DNA of 64,000 nucleotides. Origin: Liolophura sinensis. Taxonomy: Eukaryota; Mollusca; Polyplacophora; Chitonida; Chitonidae. The stretch is from NCBI RefSeq assembly GCF_032854445.1, contig NC_088304.1, forward strand, positions 3,412,001-3,476,000, read 5' to 3'. The translations under genes and the position numbers were made by a program. This document shows, one piece after another, positions 37,146 to 49,615 of this stretch. Under the pieces are notes generated by a model. That model had not been told where the DNA came from, did not search any database, and saw only the letters and a program-made list of their open reading frames with translations. How positions within the stretch are numbered: the stretch's first letter is position 1; the number at the start of each line of letters is the position of its first letter.

Positions 37146-40100
37146 AAAAAACATTTTGTGCAATTTCTTCTTGTAGCTGCTAAATGCCAATGCATGGTAA
37201 TTGCATCAAGTTTGAGCAACCGTAATAATCTTCAACTGGAAGTTTTAAAAGAGGTTTTACCATAGGGTTAGAGCACCGTGTCGTCGTGTATTGAGGGAAG
37301 CAAAGCGTTTGTCCTACCCTGAGTTGCTGAAGCCATCCAAGCGAGGATTTTTAGAAGTTAGCCGACGGGCATAATTACCCGGCCTCTCCTTTCGCACCTA
37401 ACACCTTAGCCGTGTTCTCAGTCACCTTTATGCTCCTTTGATTGAATTTCTGCCTCATTAGTATGCATGGCATGTGTTGACGTCACTTCAGGTGTCTCGC
37501 GGGTTGTCTAAAAGTGTTCAGCCAGACGCCAAGTCGCCCTCTTTCATGAGGGATCTCTTGTGTGAGCAGGCGAGATTTGACAATAAAGCCAACGTGTCGA
37601 ATAGAGCAGGATATTTTAATGTAGCTCATCTGCACCTTTAATACTGATAATTAAAGCAGGTATTGATATAATAAAATAATACACAGGTGATAAAAGCTTG
37701 TGCAATAAAAAGCTGCATAAGCGGCTTAAGTATCACAACCGCATTTTCGTGCTCGCGCCGTGTGGTTTTACACAAAGCGTTTCTAATCCAGTGTGTTATA
37801 TCCCAATGTGATAAAACAGTTAAATGTGTTAAGCCCCGTTCTAAAAATTACGCAGCGAAAGTCCGTTTTCAGCTGGTTGAATGAAAATGAGGATTTAAGG
37901 CCATTGCTTTATGCTGGTTCATTTCACTTGTTCAATGTGTTATTCCCGTTAGACATTGTAACTTTTTGTGTGTGCAGATATGTGTTATATATAGGGAACA
38001 TAGATATATCACCGTTTGGCAAAGTTTACAAATCTTTACATTTTTCATAGTTTTTTTTTTTATATTTGGGTTGATACCTTTATATTTAAATTTGTGCTGA
38101 ATGATAAAGAGATGTTTTTATTGGATTTTTTATTTCCTATAATCAGTCATGCGTTCATAGGTAGATCAAACATGTACTGAATAAAATGTAGAATACGGTC
38201 CCTATTATGCTGCTTCGTTTTGTTGTCATTTTTGATCAGTGGGGATAATAGAAAATACAATGTATTTCTGGCTAGTGATCAAAGCCCTGCCTCTGTACGG
38301 AACCAAGGTGTTCATCTTAGTATAAACCACATTTCTTTCTCGGTATGACCTGACTATTTAAGAACGATTGTGTCAACTGAAAAGTGACATAAATATTAAG
38401 TCGTTACCAGTGAAAACTCCTCAGCGAATAGTTTAGTTTGCACTATACATGTTTCTGCTCTTTGTCTCCATTTTTCTTGATTTTTAAGACCATGTACGTT
38501 TTCACGGTTTGGTCACTGACCTTGAACACATGAAGTGAACACTTATTCTCTGTATGACAATATGTTGTCTTATATAAAACGTCCATGTAGACCTAATCAA
38601 GATTGTCTCCCTTATCCTTAGACGAATCCTACTCTGACTGGATTCGAACTCCTGCCACATTGGTATGTGAACTGAACAGATGAATTGCTGTTTACTCTGT
38701 GAACTTGGGTAAGATGTTTCTAAGACACTCAAACGACAGGTCATGTTGTTTGGGATCATATTCTCATACGGATTTGTCTTCAAATTGCCATTTCTACGTG
38801 TTGACGATTCTCTCTTGTTCAGTAATTAAGTTTAAATGTGACCGATAAGGAGGAATCGCCCCCAAGGAGTCAAATATCAAAACAATAGCATTCCTAGCAC
38901 TGACTGACAATATATGGCGCTGTTTCGCTTGGCAAAACAATTATTCCATCAATATGTGATTAAGAAATAAAACCAAATCAACATGTATATAGGTTTAAAG
39001 GTTTAAATGTTCCTTGTGCCAAAGAAAAACAAAACAAAAACGGTGGAAAAACTAATCAAGATGGCTACTACGACGGCACAAGACAAGCCTAATTTGTACG
39101 TGGAATGAGCTCCGTAAGCTTAGCACAGTGGCCATGAGGGCAACGGGATATTACCAATAAGCCACTGGCAACGGAATAGAACAGACTCCGATAACGCTGT
39201 TCGTACACAACATCGATGACCAAGATGCACCGTGTCAGCTTGTATAAACTGTTCCTTGTATAGAGGCTGGGCTTATTCTCGTATGGTCTCGCCACAAAAT
39301 GCCACCGTCAAATTCTTTCTTCCACGACCCGACATTAATCCGCGTGACTTGTTCTCATACCGTCTGGAACAAAAGGCGTTTATTCCAAATAACAAGACCG
39401 TCCTTTTTGGCGCTTGTGGTTTACCTAGCCGCATTGCCCCTAGCACCTACCCAGTAGGCTGTTGGCGTCACTATTCGTTTGCCTGCTGTCGGCGTACCTC
39501 GGGTAAAGACGAGCTTGCGCAACGCGTGCAAACAACTCAGCATTTATCCATGATATAACATCATTCCTTTATACCCGTATGCATATACACAATATGTGGA
39601 TTTTTGTTCTTGTAGGAAAATATGATCACATTTTACGCTGTGTTTCGAAATATTATTTACGTCACAAGCTTTCTTACATATGGATTAAATAAAGGCTTTT
39701 TTTAACATATAATTCTTTCTGACAAAATGCCATTATAAAAGCTCACTGAGCTATTGCGGAGCGTCAGTTGTAGAAATTAACAAATCTAATTGCTACCAAG
39801 TTTTACTGGCTGCTTCCAAATGGAAATAATGCACTATATCAAAAGACAATTCAAACTGCTGTGCTCATTTCGCACCTTATTTTTTCTGTATTCAGTTATC
39901 ATTTTCACTTATTATTACTTTTGCCTAAACTGTAAACAATACTCTTCTCATCTCCAAAACATCTCCTCAACCTGAGTATATAGGTTTGATTGAACCAGTT
40001 TCTTTTTGGCCATTGAAATCGTGTTGACAACCTGTAAAGCAGACAAAAACAAACCTGAAAATGGCACAGTGAGGTCATCTGTATAAAAAAGTTAGTCCAT

Positions 40101-40950
40101 CTATGGATTCCTGAATTTAGGATAAGTGGAAGTTGTTTAAAATTTCTTATGAATAGTCTCTATCAGAGATGTTTTTCATACAATTTTGACTTCACAAAAT
40201 CTTGCTAATTACTCTTAACGCGGATGACATCCAATATTCTCGTATGCATGAAACTACAAAATAAGCGAAATTAACTCAACCGCCATTTTGAATCGACAAT
40301 GAGGAATTTTCGTCATGATGTTTATTGACGCACCCTCGGGTCAAGGAAACACTAACAACAAAAGAACAACCGCAGATTTTATAATTATCATGAACAAATG
40401 TATTTGCCCATGGCTACATTGTTACGCACAAATTATTAAATGATTGCTTCAAATATTAAATGAATCTGAAATCGCGATGATCGATAATCACACCAGCCAC
40501 GTGCTTTAGATCTTTGTGAGAGTCGAGAAAATTTCTGACATGGGAAATATTCCCATTAAACATAGTGATGTAATAGCGTCATGAAAAGAATTCAATATTG
40601 TGCTGTATATATGGTCGGCTCTTAACATATCTAAACAGTAAAAGAATAACTGCCTTCAGCATCCTATGTAATTGTGATATATTTCACAAAAGTTGTATAT
40701 GTATATGCGACATTCTTTATTTATTTGTTCATTTAATTTGGTTTGCTTGATTGGTGTTCAAGTCTAAATAAAGAAACAAAACTTAAGTTGTGCAGAGACC
40801 AAGACGAACACAAATACTAGTACCTCTGTAGTGAGCTCACAAACTTACTGCTGTCTATCATAAGTGACGCTCTAAACTCCGAACAGAGTGCACTTTGGCT
40901 GACCATGTAACCTTCGTCATCACAAATAACATAAAAAGAACTACACCATA

Positions 40951-40984
40951 GAGTAAAAACAGAGCAGCCATGACAGTGTGATAG
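40951..40984 (+). repeat. Isolated monomer related to the 48-bp array
   Basis: GAGTAAAAACAGAGCAGCC then ATGACAGTGTGATAG matches the core of the 60.3-kb array. Confidence 0.6.
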
Positions 40985-42251
40985 TTTACAACAGATCACA
41001 CGCATTAACAGTGAACTAAGGCTTCCTTTCAATTCACCTCAGATAGAGTTTATTCCAGTTGTTTATGCATGTTCGCAAAAAGTAGCAGCAAGACCTCTAG
41101 CACGATGCAGAATTAGACAAAAAAGAATACAGTCATTGTTAGCTGCAACATAATGCTCGTCACTGGGCAAGCAGTACTCAGAATGCCGTGTTGTTGTCAG
41201 ATTTAACATACAACATATTAAAGCAATACAAAGTCACATTCTATTATACCAGTACATAGAGTTATTTTATGACGGCATCGTCCTAACAGAGCTGGGCGAC
41301 CAAGTTGGAAGGATATTACCTTGTATAGCTAATACGCTCCAACACTGATCAAGACTCGGCCATGCGAAGCTTTAATACACAGAACATCGACAGACGTACA
41401 CCTCGTGAAGTGTGCGTAAAAAAATCAGCCTTTCGCTATTTCTTCACATTTTTAGATATCTAAATGAGAAAACGAATAGCCGCCTTTGTCAACGTTTTCC
41501 ACCTGGCCTGGAGTGGGTTCTTAAACACGAAAAGATCATCTTCGGCAATTTTGCAGGGCTATAGGTGTGTTTCTGTTTTTTTCCCGGTTGCATTGTTTCT
41601 GCACACGCACGCCAGCCATTGCTCTGTACTCATTGTGCTACCTCTCAGATGTTTAAGCCAGCGCTGGCTCTCTGCTCTCGGATTCTTGGTCAGTGGGGTC
41701 GTTTGTTCGAATCCAGCTTTCGCTGGTAAGGTTGTTGATGTCTTCCATCCATAAACTTGAACTATTAGGAACACTATAAATGATGAACTACTGGCTACAT
41801 CATATTGTGAACGTATGGTAAACAAACCAGTTATCATGCCCAAAGCCTCAGCTAGGAACTGAACACAGCCATGAAACTCCCATGGCTCTTTCCACAACAG
41901 CACCACGGTATCTTATACATTGTCCACGGCTAATTGGATTATTTAGGAATGCTTGGCGTTTTACTTTTTCGGAAATCCCCTTGCAGTTCCCCATAATGAC
42001 ATTCCTTCTGCGTTCATCTTTTCTAAAGTAGGTTAGAAAGCCAAGTCTGCAGGAGTAAAACACCCGTTTAGACAATAATCTGGGTGCATTGTGTAACATC
42101 CCCATAAATCACCTCTTTTCAAAGCTTCTGTCGCTTGGGGGCGCTGTGTCGGCCTAACAATGGCGTCTGTGAGGGATCATCCATCTCCGTGTTAATCGGA
42201 AGTCGTTATGAAAGCATGCAGTTCCAGAAAAATGCCCTTTTCATAACTCCG

Positions 42252-42345
42252 TGCGGGGGCCTGATATGGCTCAATAGTTAAGGACGTACAACTCCAGCCA
42301 TGAGGCACACGAGGATCAGGTTCAATCCAGGGCTTTCACAGCTTT
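42252..42345 (+). mobile_element. tRNA-like SINE head
   Basis: GATATGGCTCAATAGTTAAG (A-box-like) and ATCAGGTTCAATCCAGG (B-box-like), about 45 bp apart, are followed by non-tRNA sequence. It does not fold as a clear functional tRNA, so a SINE head is the better reading. Confidence 0.45.
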
Positions 42346-43487
42346 GAAATGTACAGACTATCCTGCCTCCATTGTTCGTGAAAACCTAGTGACAATAAAC
42401 GTTGGGCGGCGCTCGTGGGTGTCCATCCACAGTTTTGCGTTCGTCTTAAGCCGCTCGTCTTCCACCGCTATGAAGTCATGGACTGGTTGTTCAAAACTGG
42501 TTTAAGGCTTAACACCCGGTTTAACTCAATTTTATACTTAGCCGAAAAAAATTGAGCAACATTGTATTAAATATGAACTAAAACTGCTGCTATTACACTT
42601 GGACTTTGGTGAACTGCATTGGCTAAAATTTGAAATATAAAATATGACTTATAATGTCCCAAAAGTTAAAAAATATACCAGTATTAGCTAATACACTTTC
42701 AAACATCTCGGGCCTTTTACTGGAAAGGTTCTCAGTAACGTATCTCCGTCCAGAAAACGTATACGTGAAATATTCTTCAGCATGGCTTTAAAGAATAATA
42801 CAATCAGTGTAGAGCCAGAATCGGTCCTTAGTTTCTTATGATTAGGCGTTGTTAGGGTAAGTTTTATGCGATTTGAGTATTTTACCAATCAGCAAATCAA
42901 AGAGTCAGACTACAGCCAACCATTAAACGACTAGCATTCAATTGGCCAGTTATTGGGAACGTTGATTGTACAATGTATATGTATGTATTCACTACGCACA
43001 GAATTCACGAATTACGCAAATTTGACCAATTGATTAATTATTATAATTATGTGAAAATAAAGCTTAAATATATCGACCATGGCAAAAACCATGCTCCAAG
43101 CAGGTCATGGTAGTTTTGTACTCTCGGTTGTCCAGCGTCAATTAGATTACTCTTCAGAGAATGTCTTTTGTTTCGAGCCAACAAACCGATTATTTGATGT
43201 CAAGGAATCAGTGACTACTAAATAGCTGCAATCAGTAAATCAATAAGTAATATATCAGTCAACAAATTTTTGGATAATAGTCATTTGGATGTAATGGAAA
43301 ATCAACCCAATCAATCAATCAGTGTCTTGAATCATTGAAAAGACTGGACAATATGTTTATTACAAATAATCAAGAAATCAGTCATTCAGTGAGCGACATT
43401 TTTAGTTTTAAAAATCTCTCAACTGTGACAAAATTTTAGGTGGTATAAAAATTAAGAACAAATAACCTTGTGCGTCGGATTTATTTC

Positions 43488-44600
43488 TTATTATATAATC
43501 AACCGGTTAAATGAGTTCGGGAAAGCTTTCTCTGTTCCAAACCTTATTATATAATCAACCAGTTAAATGAGTTCGGGAAAGCTTTCTCTGTTCCAAACCT
43601 TATTATATAATCAACCAGTTAAATGAGTTCGGGAAAGCTTTCTCTGTTCCAAACCTTATTATATAATCAACCAGTCAAATGAGTTATGGAAAGCTTTCTC
43701 TGTTTCAAACCTTATTATATAATCCACCAGTCAAATGAGTTCGGGAAAGCTTTCTCTCTTCCAAACCTTATTATATAATCAACCAGTTAAATGAGTTCGA
43801 GAAAGGTTTCTCTGTTTCAAACCTTATTATATAATCCACCAGTTAAATGAGTTATGGAAAGCTTTCTCTGTTCCAAACCTTATTATATAATCAACCAGTT
43901 AAATGAGTTCGGGAAAGCTTTCTCTGTTCCAAACCTTATTATATAATCAACCAGTCAAATGAGTTCGGGAAAGCTTTCTCTGTTTCAAACCTTATTATAT
44001 AATCAACCAGTTAAATGAGTTCGGGAAAGCTTTCTCTGTTCCAAACCTTATTATATAATCAACCAGTTAAATGAGTTCGAGAAAGGTTTCTCTGTTTCAA
44101 ACCTTATTATATAATCCACCAGTTAAATGAGTTATGGAAAGCTTTCTCTGTTCCAAACCTTATTATATAATCAACCAGTTAAATGAGTTCAGGAAAGCTT
44201 TCTCTGTTCCAAACCTTATTATATAATCAACCAGTTAAATGAGTTATGGAAAGCTTTCTCTGTTCCAAACCTTATTATATAATCAACCAGTTAAATGAGT
44301 TATGAAAAGCTTTCTCTGTTTCAAACCTTATTATATAATCCACCAGTTAAATGAGTTATGGAAAGCTTTCTCTGTTCCAAACCTTATTATATAATCAACC
44401 AGTTAAATGAGTTCGAGAAAGATTTCTCTGTTTCAAACCTTATTATATAATCCACCAGTTAAATGAGTTCGGGAAAGCTTTCTCTGTTCCAAACCTTATT
44501 ATATAATCAACCAGTTAAATGAGTTATGGAAAGCTTTCTCTGTTTCAAACCTTATTATATAATCCACCAGTCAAATGAGTTCGGGAAAGCTTTCTCTGTT
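43488..44600. repeat. 56-bp satellite array, 20 units
   Basis: The unit starts TTATTATATAATCAACCAG, then TTAAATGAGTTCGGGAAAGC and TTTCTCTGTTCCAAACC. ATTATATAAT is a perfect palindrome in every unit. Variants at three sites (CGGG/ATGG/CGAG, TTCC/TTTC, ATCAACC/ATCCACC) are linked between neighbouring units. The last unit is cut off at TTCTCTGTTTATAG. Confidence 0.97.
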
Positions 44601-45722
44601 TATAGTAGTTTGGGGGATTTTTGCGTTACAACCACCGTTTTTTAGAAAAGAAATCATGCTACTACAATTATATTTGAATAAAGACGTCAAAGAGTTACAT
44701 AACAAGAAACCCTTGACCGTGATACATTTGTTTCCAAGACACCAAACAAAGGCTGCTTCACGTCTCTTTCATGACTCGACCTAATGACATCCCCACAGAC
44801 ATGACATGAGGGTGTAGAACTAACGTGTTCCAATTAGACCTTAAGAGATGATAGAAAAAAAAAACATCATACACGTCCACAGTATAGGTGATTGTTCATT
44901 AAGCTGATCTATTCTCGTTTCAATGTTTCTGTCCAGAGCCACCTTAGGATGTAGTCACGTGCTGCTCCTCACCTCAGCGTCTGTTTGAGACCAGTTCTAC
45001 CTGACAGTGCCATCGTGCCAGGCGCGGCGGCATATCGTCGAGCTGAGACCTACCTCACGCATACCCGGACGGCAGCCTCCCAGCACCGTATCAATTCTCT
45101 CATCGTATCGTTCTTTGATCTAACGAACCCAATAAGTGAGCGCGTGTGTTTGTGTTTGTCATTTTTCCCTGTCCACTGGATGTATTGCTTCATCTATATA
45201 TACAGCGCTTCGTCAGAAGTTATTAAAAGAACTAATGAGGGCAGGGTGAATCTTTGAACTACAACCGTGGAAAATTACACAAATGGTCCCCTGAAGGCGT
45301 TTATTACGCACGTTTCCCACCAGAGGGCGTCTTCTAAAACACAAGTTGAGATAAGCGATGACAAGCGTATAGTGCATTAAGCTCGTGTTGCCCGATTTAG
45401 CAGCTCAGAGAGATTAAACTATTTCGACTAACGAGGTAATAAAGGCAGTGTTACAAAAAGGGAACACAATTCTAGCGTTTACATTATAGTACCTTACCTC
45501 ACAGGTTCATGTCAATACATATACACTGTAACAAGCCATAATAAAATTATGTTTTACTGACAGGTCTTTAGGGAACTTGGGTTTGCAATTATCGTTATAT
45601 ATTTGTGTGCACACGTGCTACGAAATAACTTGATTTTAATAAGCATCTAGTTCAGATAAGTGTTAGTATAGAGATCAATTGTAAAAGTACAGTCACTAGA
45701 GACACAAAAACACACAAAACAC

Positions 45723-45808
45723 TTGTGTTATATGAACACAAGCTTGTGTTCTTTCCAACAAAACAACACAACTCTCTCTTGTATTGAATTAACACAAAGT
45801 ATTGTGTT
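45723..45808. repeat. AACACAA / TTGTGTT inverted-heptamer cluster
   Basis: TTGTGTT at 45723, 45744 and 45802, and AACACAA at 45735, 45765 and 45791. The central pair forms a perfect 16-bp palindrome, AACACAAGCTTGTGTT (45735-45750). It may be the remains of a small palindromic transposon-like repeat. Confidence 0.5.
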
Positions 45809-46074
45809 AGATGTTATACACAATACTCATTGCAAAATGCCCACAGTTTTGTTGTATAGCATAAATTACCTCATTTTGGTTGAACACGAGTACATGTTTT
45901 ATTATTTTGTTTCACAAACATGTGTACTTCACATTTACTTAAAACATGTTTTTGTTAGGGTGACATATTTCTTTCTTGAAAGAGATCAACACAAGCCATG
46001 TTAGATTTCACAAATTTTGTTTTGTGCAAAGGAAAATTTTTCGTTGGGATATCTTAGAAATATGGAAGAATATG

Positions 46075-46076
<2 letters not shown>

Positions 46077-46167
<91 letters not shown>
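46077..46167. repeat. (AT)n microsatellite, about 45 dinucleotides
   Basis: Uninterrupted AT dinucleotide run. Frames of alternating Tyr-Ile across it are artefacts. A shorter (TA)n lies at 48131-48152. Confidence 0.98.
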
Positions 46168-46170
<3 letters not shown>

Positions 46171-48346
46171 TTTACACACCATTGTTAAAATCTCGGTCTG
46201 CTGGTGAACTAAGCATTTTGGGTAATTCTAGCAGTCACATGTTTTAAATTCCAATTACCATCAATAAAATCCTAACTATAACGGAAATTGATAACATAGG
46301 CCGTATCTCAACGGTTAGGTGTGACCAGTGGCAAGCTATCACACATGGTTTTACTCTGTGTGCTGTAAGTCTTATATTATTTAACATTTGATCGATATGC
46401 AAAACGAACACAGGCCCAAAGTTGTATTACCAGGTTAGGCATCAGAGTCTAAACAGAGCAAGCCGTAAACACAGAAGCCCCTAATGGTTATCGCTTAGCT
46501 CAAGAGAAGTTAACTCTGTCCTTGAGTGGGCAACACTCATCTCGGATGCGGATATAATTTTTGCTGTTTGTTTCATTGATCACTGGACCGTTGACACACT
46601 CAAGTTGTGCGTGGAATGTGCCTTATCTTTTCTAATGATCAACAAAGCCACTTCTATCTTTAGCCAAGGATCACGGGACGCTCTCTGAAAAGGAGAGATA
46701 ATACTCTCTCAAAGATATCCACCCATAAAATCTGTCCCAAAAGTTAAGTCCGGCATCAGCGCGATGACTTCTATGGGGTCGCGACTGATGGCTATACCTG
46801 TGGTTCTGCGAGACGCCTGACCTGTCCGGAGTCCGGGATCCGCACACGTCTTCAAAGTCTCCATAGATTTGGCAAGAGGGTGCGAGCAAAGAATGCTGTT
46901 TGTTTCTTATATTCTTGCTGATCCCGTGGCTAGAGTTTGTCTAGCGACCAAGCGTGAATCGGCTCGCAACATGACGGTCGTGGCGTTGGGGTTTGTTCAC
47001 TGAAAAAACTCCACATAGACAGGGTGTAGCTTTAACGTGAGTGTTGTTTACGGGCGAGAATGCAGAGCCTTTTTTTCCTTCCCAAAACCTTCACTAGACA
47101 TTCAATAAGACTTCTGTGACCAGCTTTGTTTCCTTTCGCGAATATTTCGCACTTGGTGAACACAGGCTGTCTCCCCGATGCCGCGCGTTTCCCGTTTGAA
47201 CGCCCCGTTCCCGACGCTGTTGCCCGACGAGCTGTCTGGGATACAGATTGCTTTGGATGCAAAGGAAGAATTCCTACTTTCTACATATACATCCAAGCTT
47301 TCGAGGAACGCCGACGAAAATAAGACGTTGGGCAGCACTTTGATATTGTCTATACCGCGCTATGCTCTTACATTGTTTTCCTTCTATTATTATATTTTTA
47401 ATTTTTATCAGGGAAAGTGTTATTAAATCCGAGCTACAAAGAGTGTAAAATACTGGTCAAAAAGAAAACGAACAAGTTTGTGAGGTCGGAAGTATTCATT
47501 TTGCGACGTGATTTTCTACTCGTTTTCTTGATTAACTGCCAAACAAGAACAAATACGTGTAATTTAAACTTTGCCGGACGGCGGTCAACACGCAAACACA
47601 CAACTGGCTGCAAAATTCTCCGCTTTGTTTAAGACAAAACGAAGATTTATTAAGATGAAAGAATGCAGGACTTGACAGAATTCGTTGGAAGAAGTTCTGT
47701 CTTGTATTCTAGAGAAAATATAACTGTCCAGCCAAAAGATCATATTTGTTGTTACACGTGTTTATTTTCATGTATATCACGTAAAACGAATGTGTCTCAA
47801 CATGAAACACATGCAGAGGATCCGCTCTCAAGAAAAAAATTGTACTGTGTTACCGTCCTTGGATGAAAACTTGGGTTTTGATGAATGGCGAGAAATGATA
47901 GTATAGTTGTCTAAACGATGTTGTAAAACCGAAACCGTATTTTGGCAGTTGATTATGATCCACAGGCGGGTTGTTCAACATCGTATTAAAAGTTAAGGCA
48001 TGCAGGCTGAAATCTTAATACCAGTCTAAGTCTAATACAAAACTAATGGCATTTTAGTCCAGACTAAACTTAATACTGGGCTTAACTGCTCATACACTTT
48101 TCAACAACTGGGCCCTGTATGCTAAAATACTTTATATATATATATATATATTATGACGGTTAAACTAAATGTATGATATACCACGGTGTTTCATTTAAAC
48201 AAGAGGGAAAAATTAATTAATACTTAATTAAGTATAACAAGATGATAAAAAGAAAGAAACAACCAACCTGTTCTACACACATTGTTATCAGACAAAATTT
48301 AAAAGTGGCCCAATAAAGTATTTAGAACACAAAAAATTACAGCAGA

Positions 48347-48380
48347 GAGTAAAATCAGAGCAAGGACGACAATGTGATAG
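48347..48380 (+). repeat. Isolated monomer related to the 48-bp array
   Basis: GAGTAAAATCAGAGCAAGG then ACGACAATGTGATAG matches the core of the 60.3-kb array. Confidence 0.6.
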
Positions 48381-49477
48381 CTGATAAAAGGCCACACATG
48401 ACCGATGACCTCAAGAAGTCAGGGTTTAATCCAAACTATAAATGAAGCAATTTATACTCCTCTAGCTTAAGCAGAGTTATGAGAAAACCCTCAATTTAAG
48501 AGGTTACAGATTGAAAATAAGAAAGAGAAAAAACAGGATGTTAAAAGTTTATCACAAACTGCATTTGACAAAGATGTGTTTAACAATGAATATAAAAAAC
48601 CCGTCAGATTAAGTGATGAAATCAGCACTATACATACATGCTTCAGAGGTCTGAATACGCTTTACGTACAGAAAAACATTTTCATACAAAAAAACGACAA
48701 CATTTTAGGACGACGTGGATACTTGTGACTTTAAATTTGATTTTAAAACCCATTTTATTTCATTACGTTTGAGAATATGTAATTGGTTCTGATAACACAT
48801 AGAAATATAGGAATTCTTTAATTAAAAAAAAAAATAAGACATGCATTATAAACATATGAAAATTATATAAAACATTGCCTTGTACCAAATTATAAATAAT
48901 AGCCTTAATAATTATTACACAGGACAATTATGTTTCACATTTATAAACAAATCTTTACACCGTTACAGATTGTGCGAAGAAATTTATTAAGCCACAAGCG
49001 AAGCTCTCTTACCCATATATAGTACATTCTGAAGTCAAATATCCTTCTTCATATTTTTTCAAAATTCTGAGAGCCAAAAAACAAGAGAAGAAATTCCTGT
49101 GTGTGTACATTTGGCAAGCATCTTCAGGTCTGGTACATCACAAGGAAGAGGACAGACAACAAATATAACTCCTAATATAAAAGTATTTCAAAAATCTGGC
49201 AAATTTACGTTATATTTAGGAAATATTACGCCGTCCCTAAACTAACACGGTCATATACCATGTCAGAAGATTGTGTATGCATCGCCGATGTTCACCGCAA
49301 CGATATGCTCATGGCCATGTAGAGATCTACTCGTCATCCTCTGTGAGATGTATAGCTTTATCAGTTATCTGGTTATGGGTTTAACATTTTGAGCTATATT
49401 TCAAGAGCTGTATAACGTGTATCTTATTTATATTTAAATATCACTTTGCAGTACATTAAAAATGATTAATTTATTTA

Positions 49478-49615
49478 CGTGATTGGTGTTTTGCGCCGTA
49501 CTCAAGAACATTTGACTTATACGACGGCGACCAACAAAATGGTGGCGTTAAGCCGGGCGGAGCACGTGGGAAACCCAGGACTATCCGCAGGCTGCTGACT
49601 GACCTCTTGAAGTTG
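49478..49615 (-). mobile_element. 5'-truncated type-1 SINE
   Basis: GATTGGTGTTTTGCGCCGTA, TTGACTTATACGACGGCGAC, GCCGGGCGGAGC and CCGCAGGCTGCTGACTGACC. The head is missing. Confidence 0.8.

Larger units (their letters stand above)
34180..43487. other. Repeat-poor stretch without recognised gene
   Basis: Contains SINEs at 36999-37145 and 42252-42345, an isolated 48-bp-type monomer at 40951 and a B-box-like complement GGATTCGAACTCC near 38640. No splice-bounded coding segment was convincing. Confidence 0.5.

Noticed and set aside
39232-39558. 108-residue plus-strand open frame in a GC-richer patch
   Set aside because: No recognisable domain, no splice sites or start context, and odd composition; could be old transposon sequence but not supportable.
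41464-41754. 96-residue open frame and an embedded GTTCGAATCC
   Set aside because: The B-box-like match suggests SINE-derived sequence; no A box or tail was clear enough to call an element, and the peptide is not protein-like.
43488-44600. CRISPR-like or origin-like repeat block
   Set aside because: 56-bp units are head-to-tail without spacers; AT-rich palindromes alone do not show an origin.
45976-46247. Open frames with long Tyr-Ile runs
   Set aside because: Translation of an (AT)n microsatellite.
47126-47426. Overlapping open frames in a GC-richer patch
   Set aside because: Three frames on both strands are open over the same patch and none shows domain motifs or convincing splice junctions.
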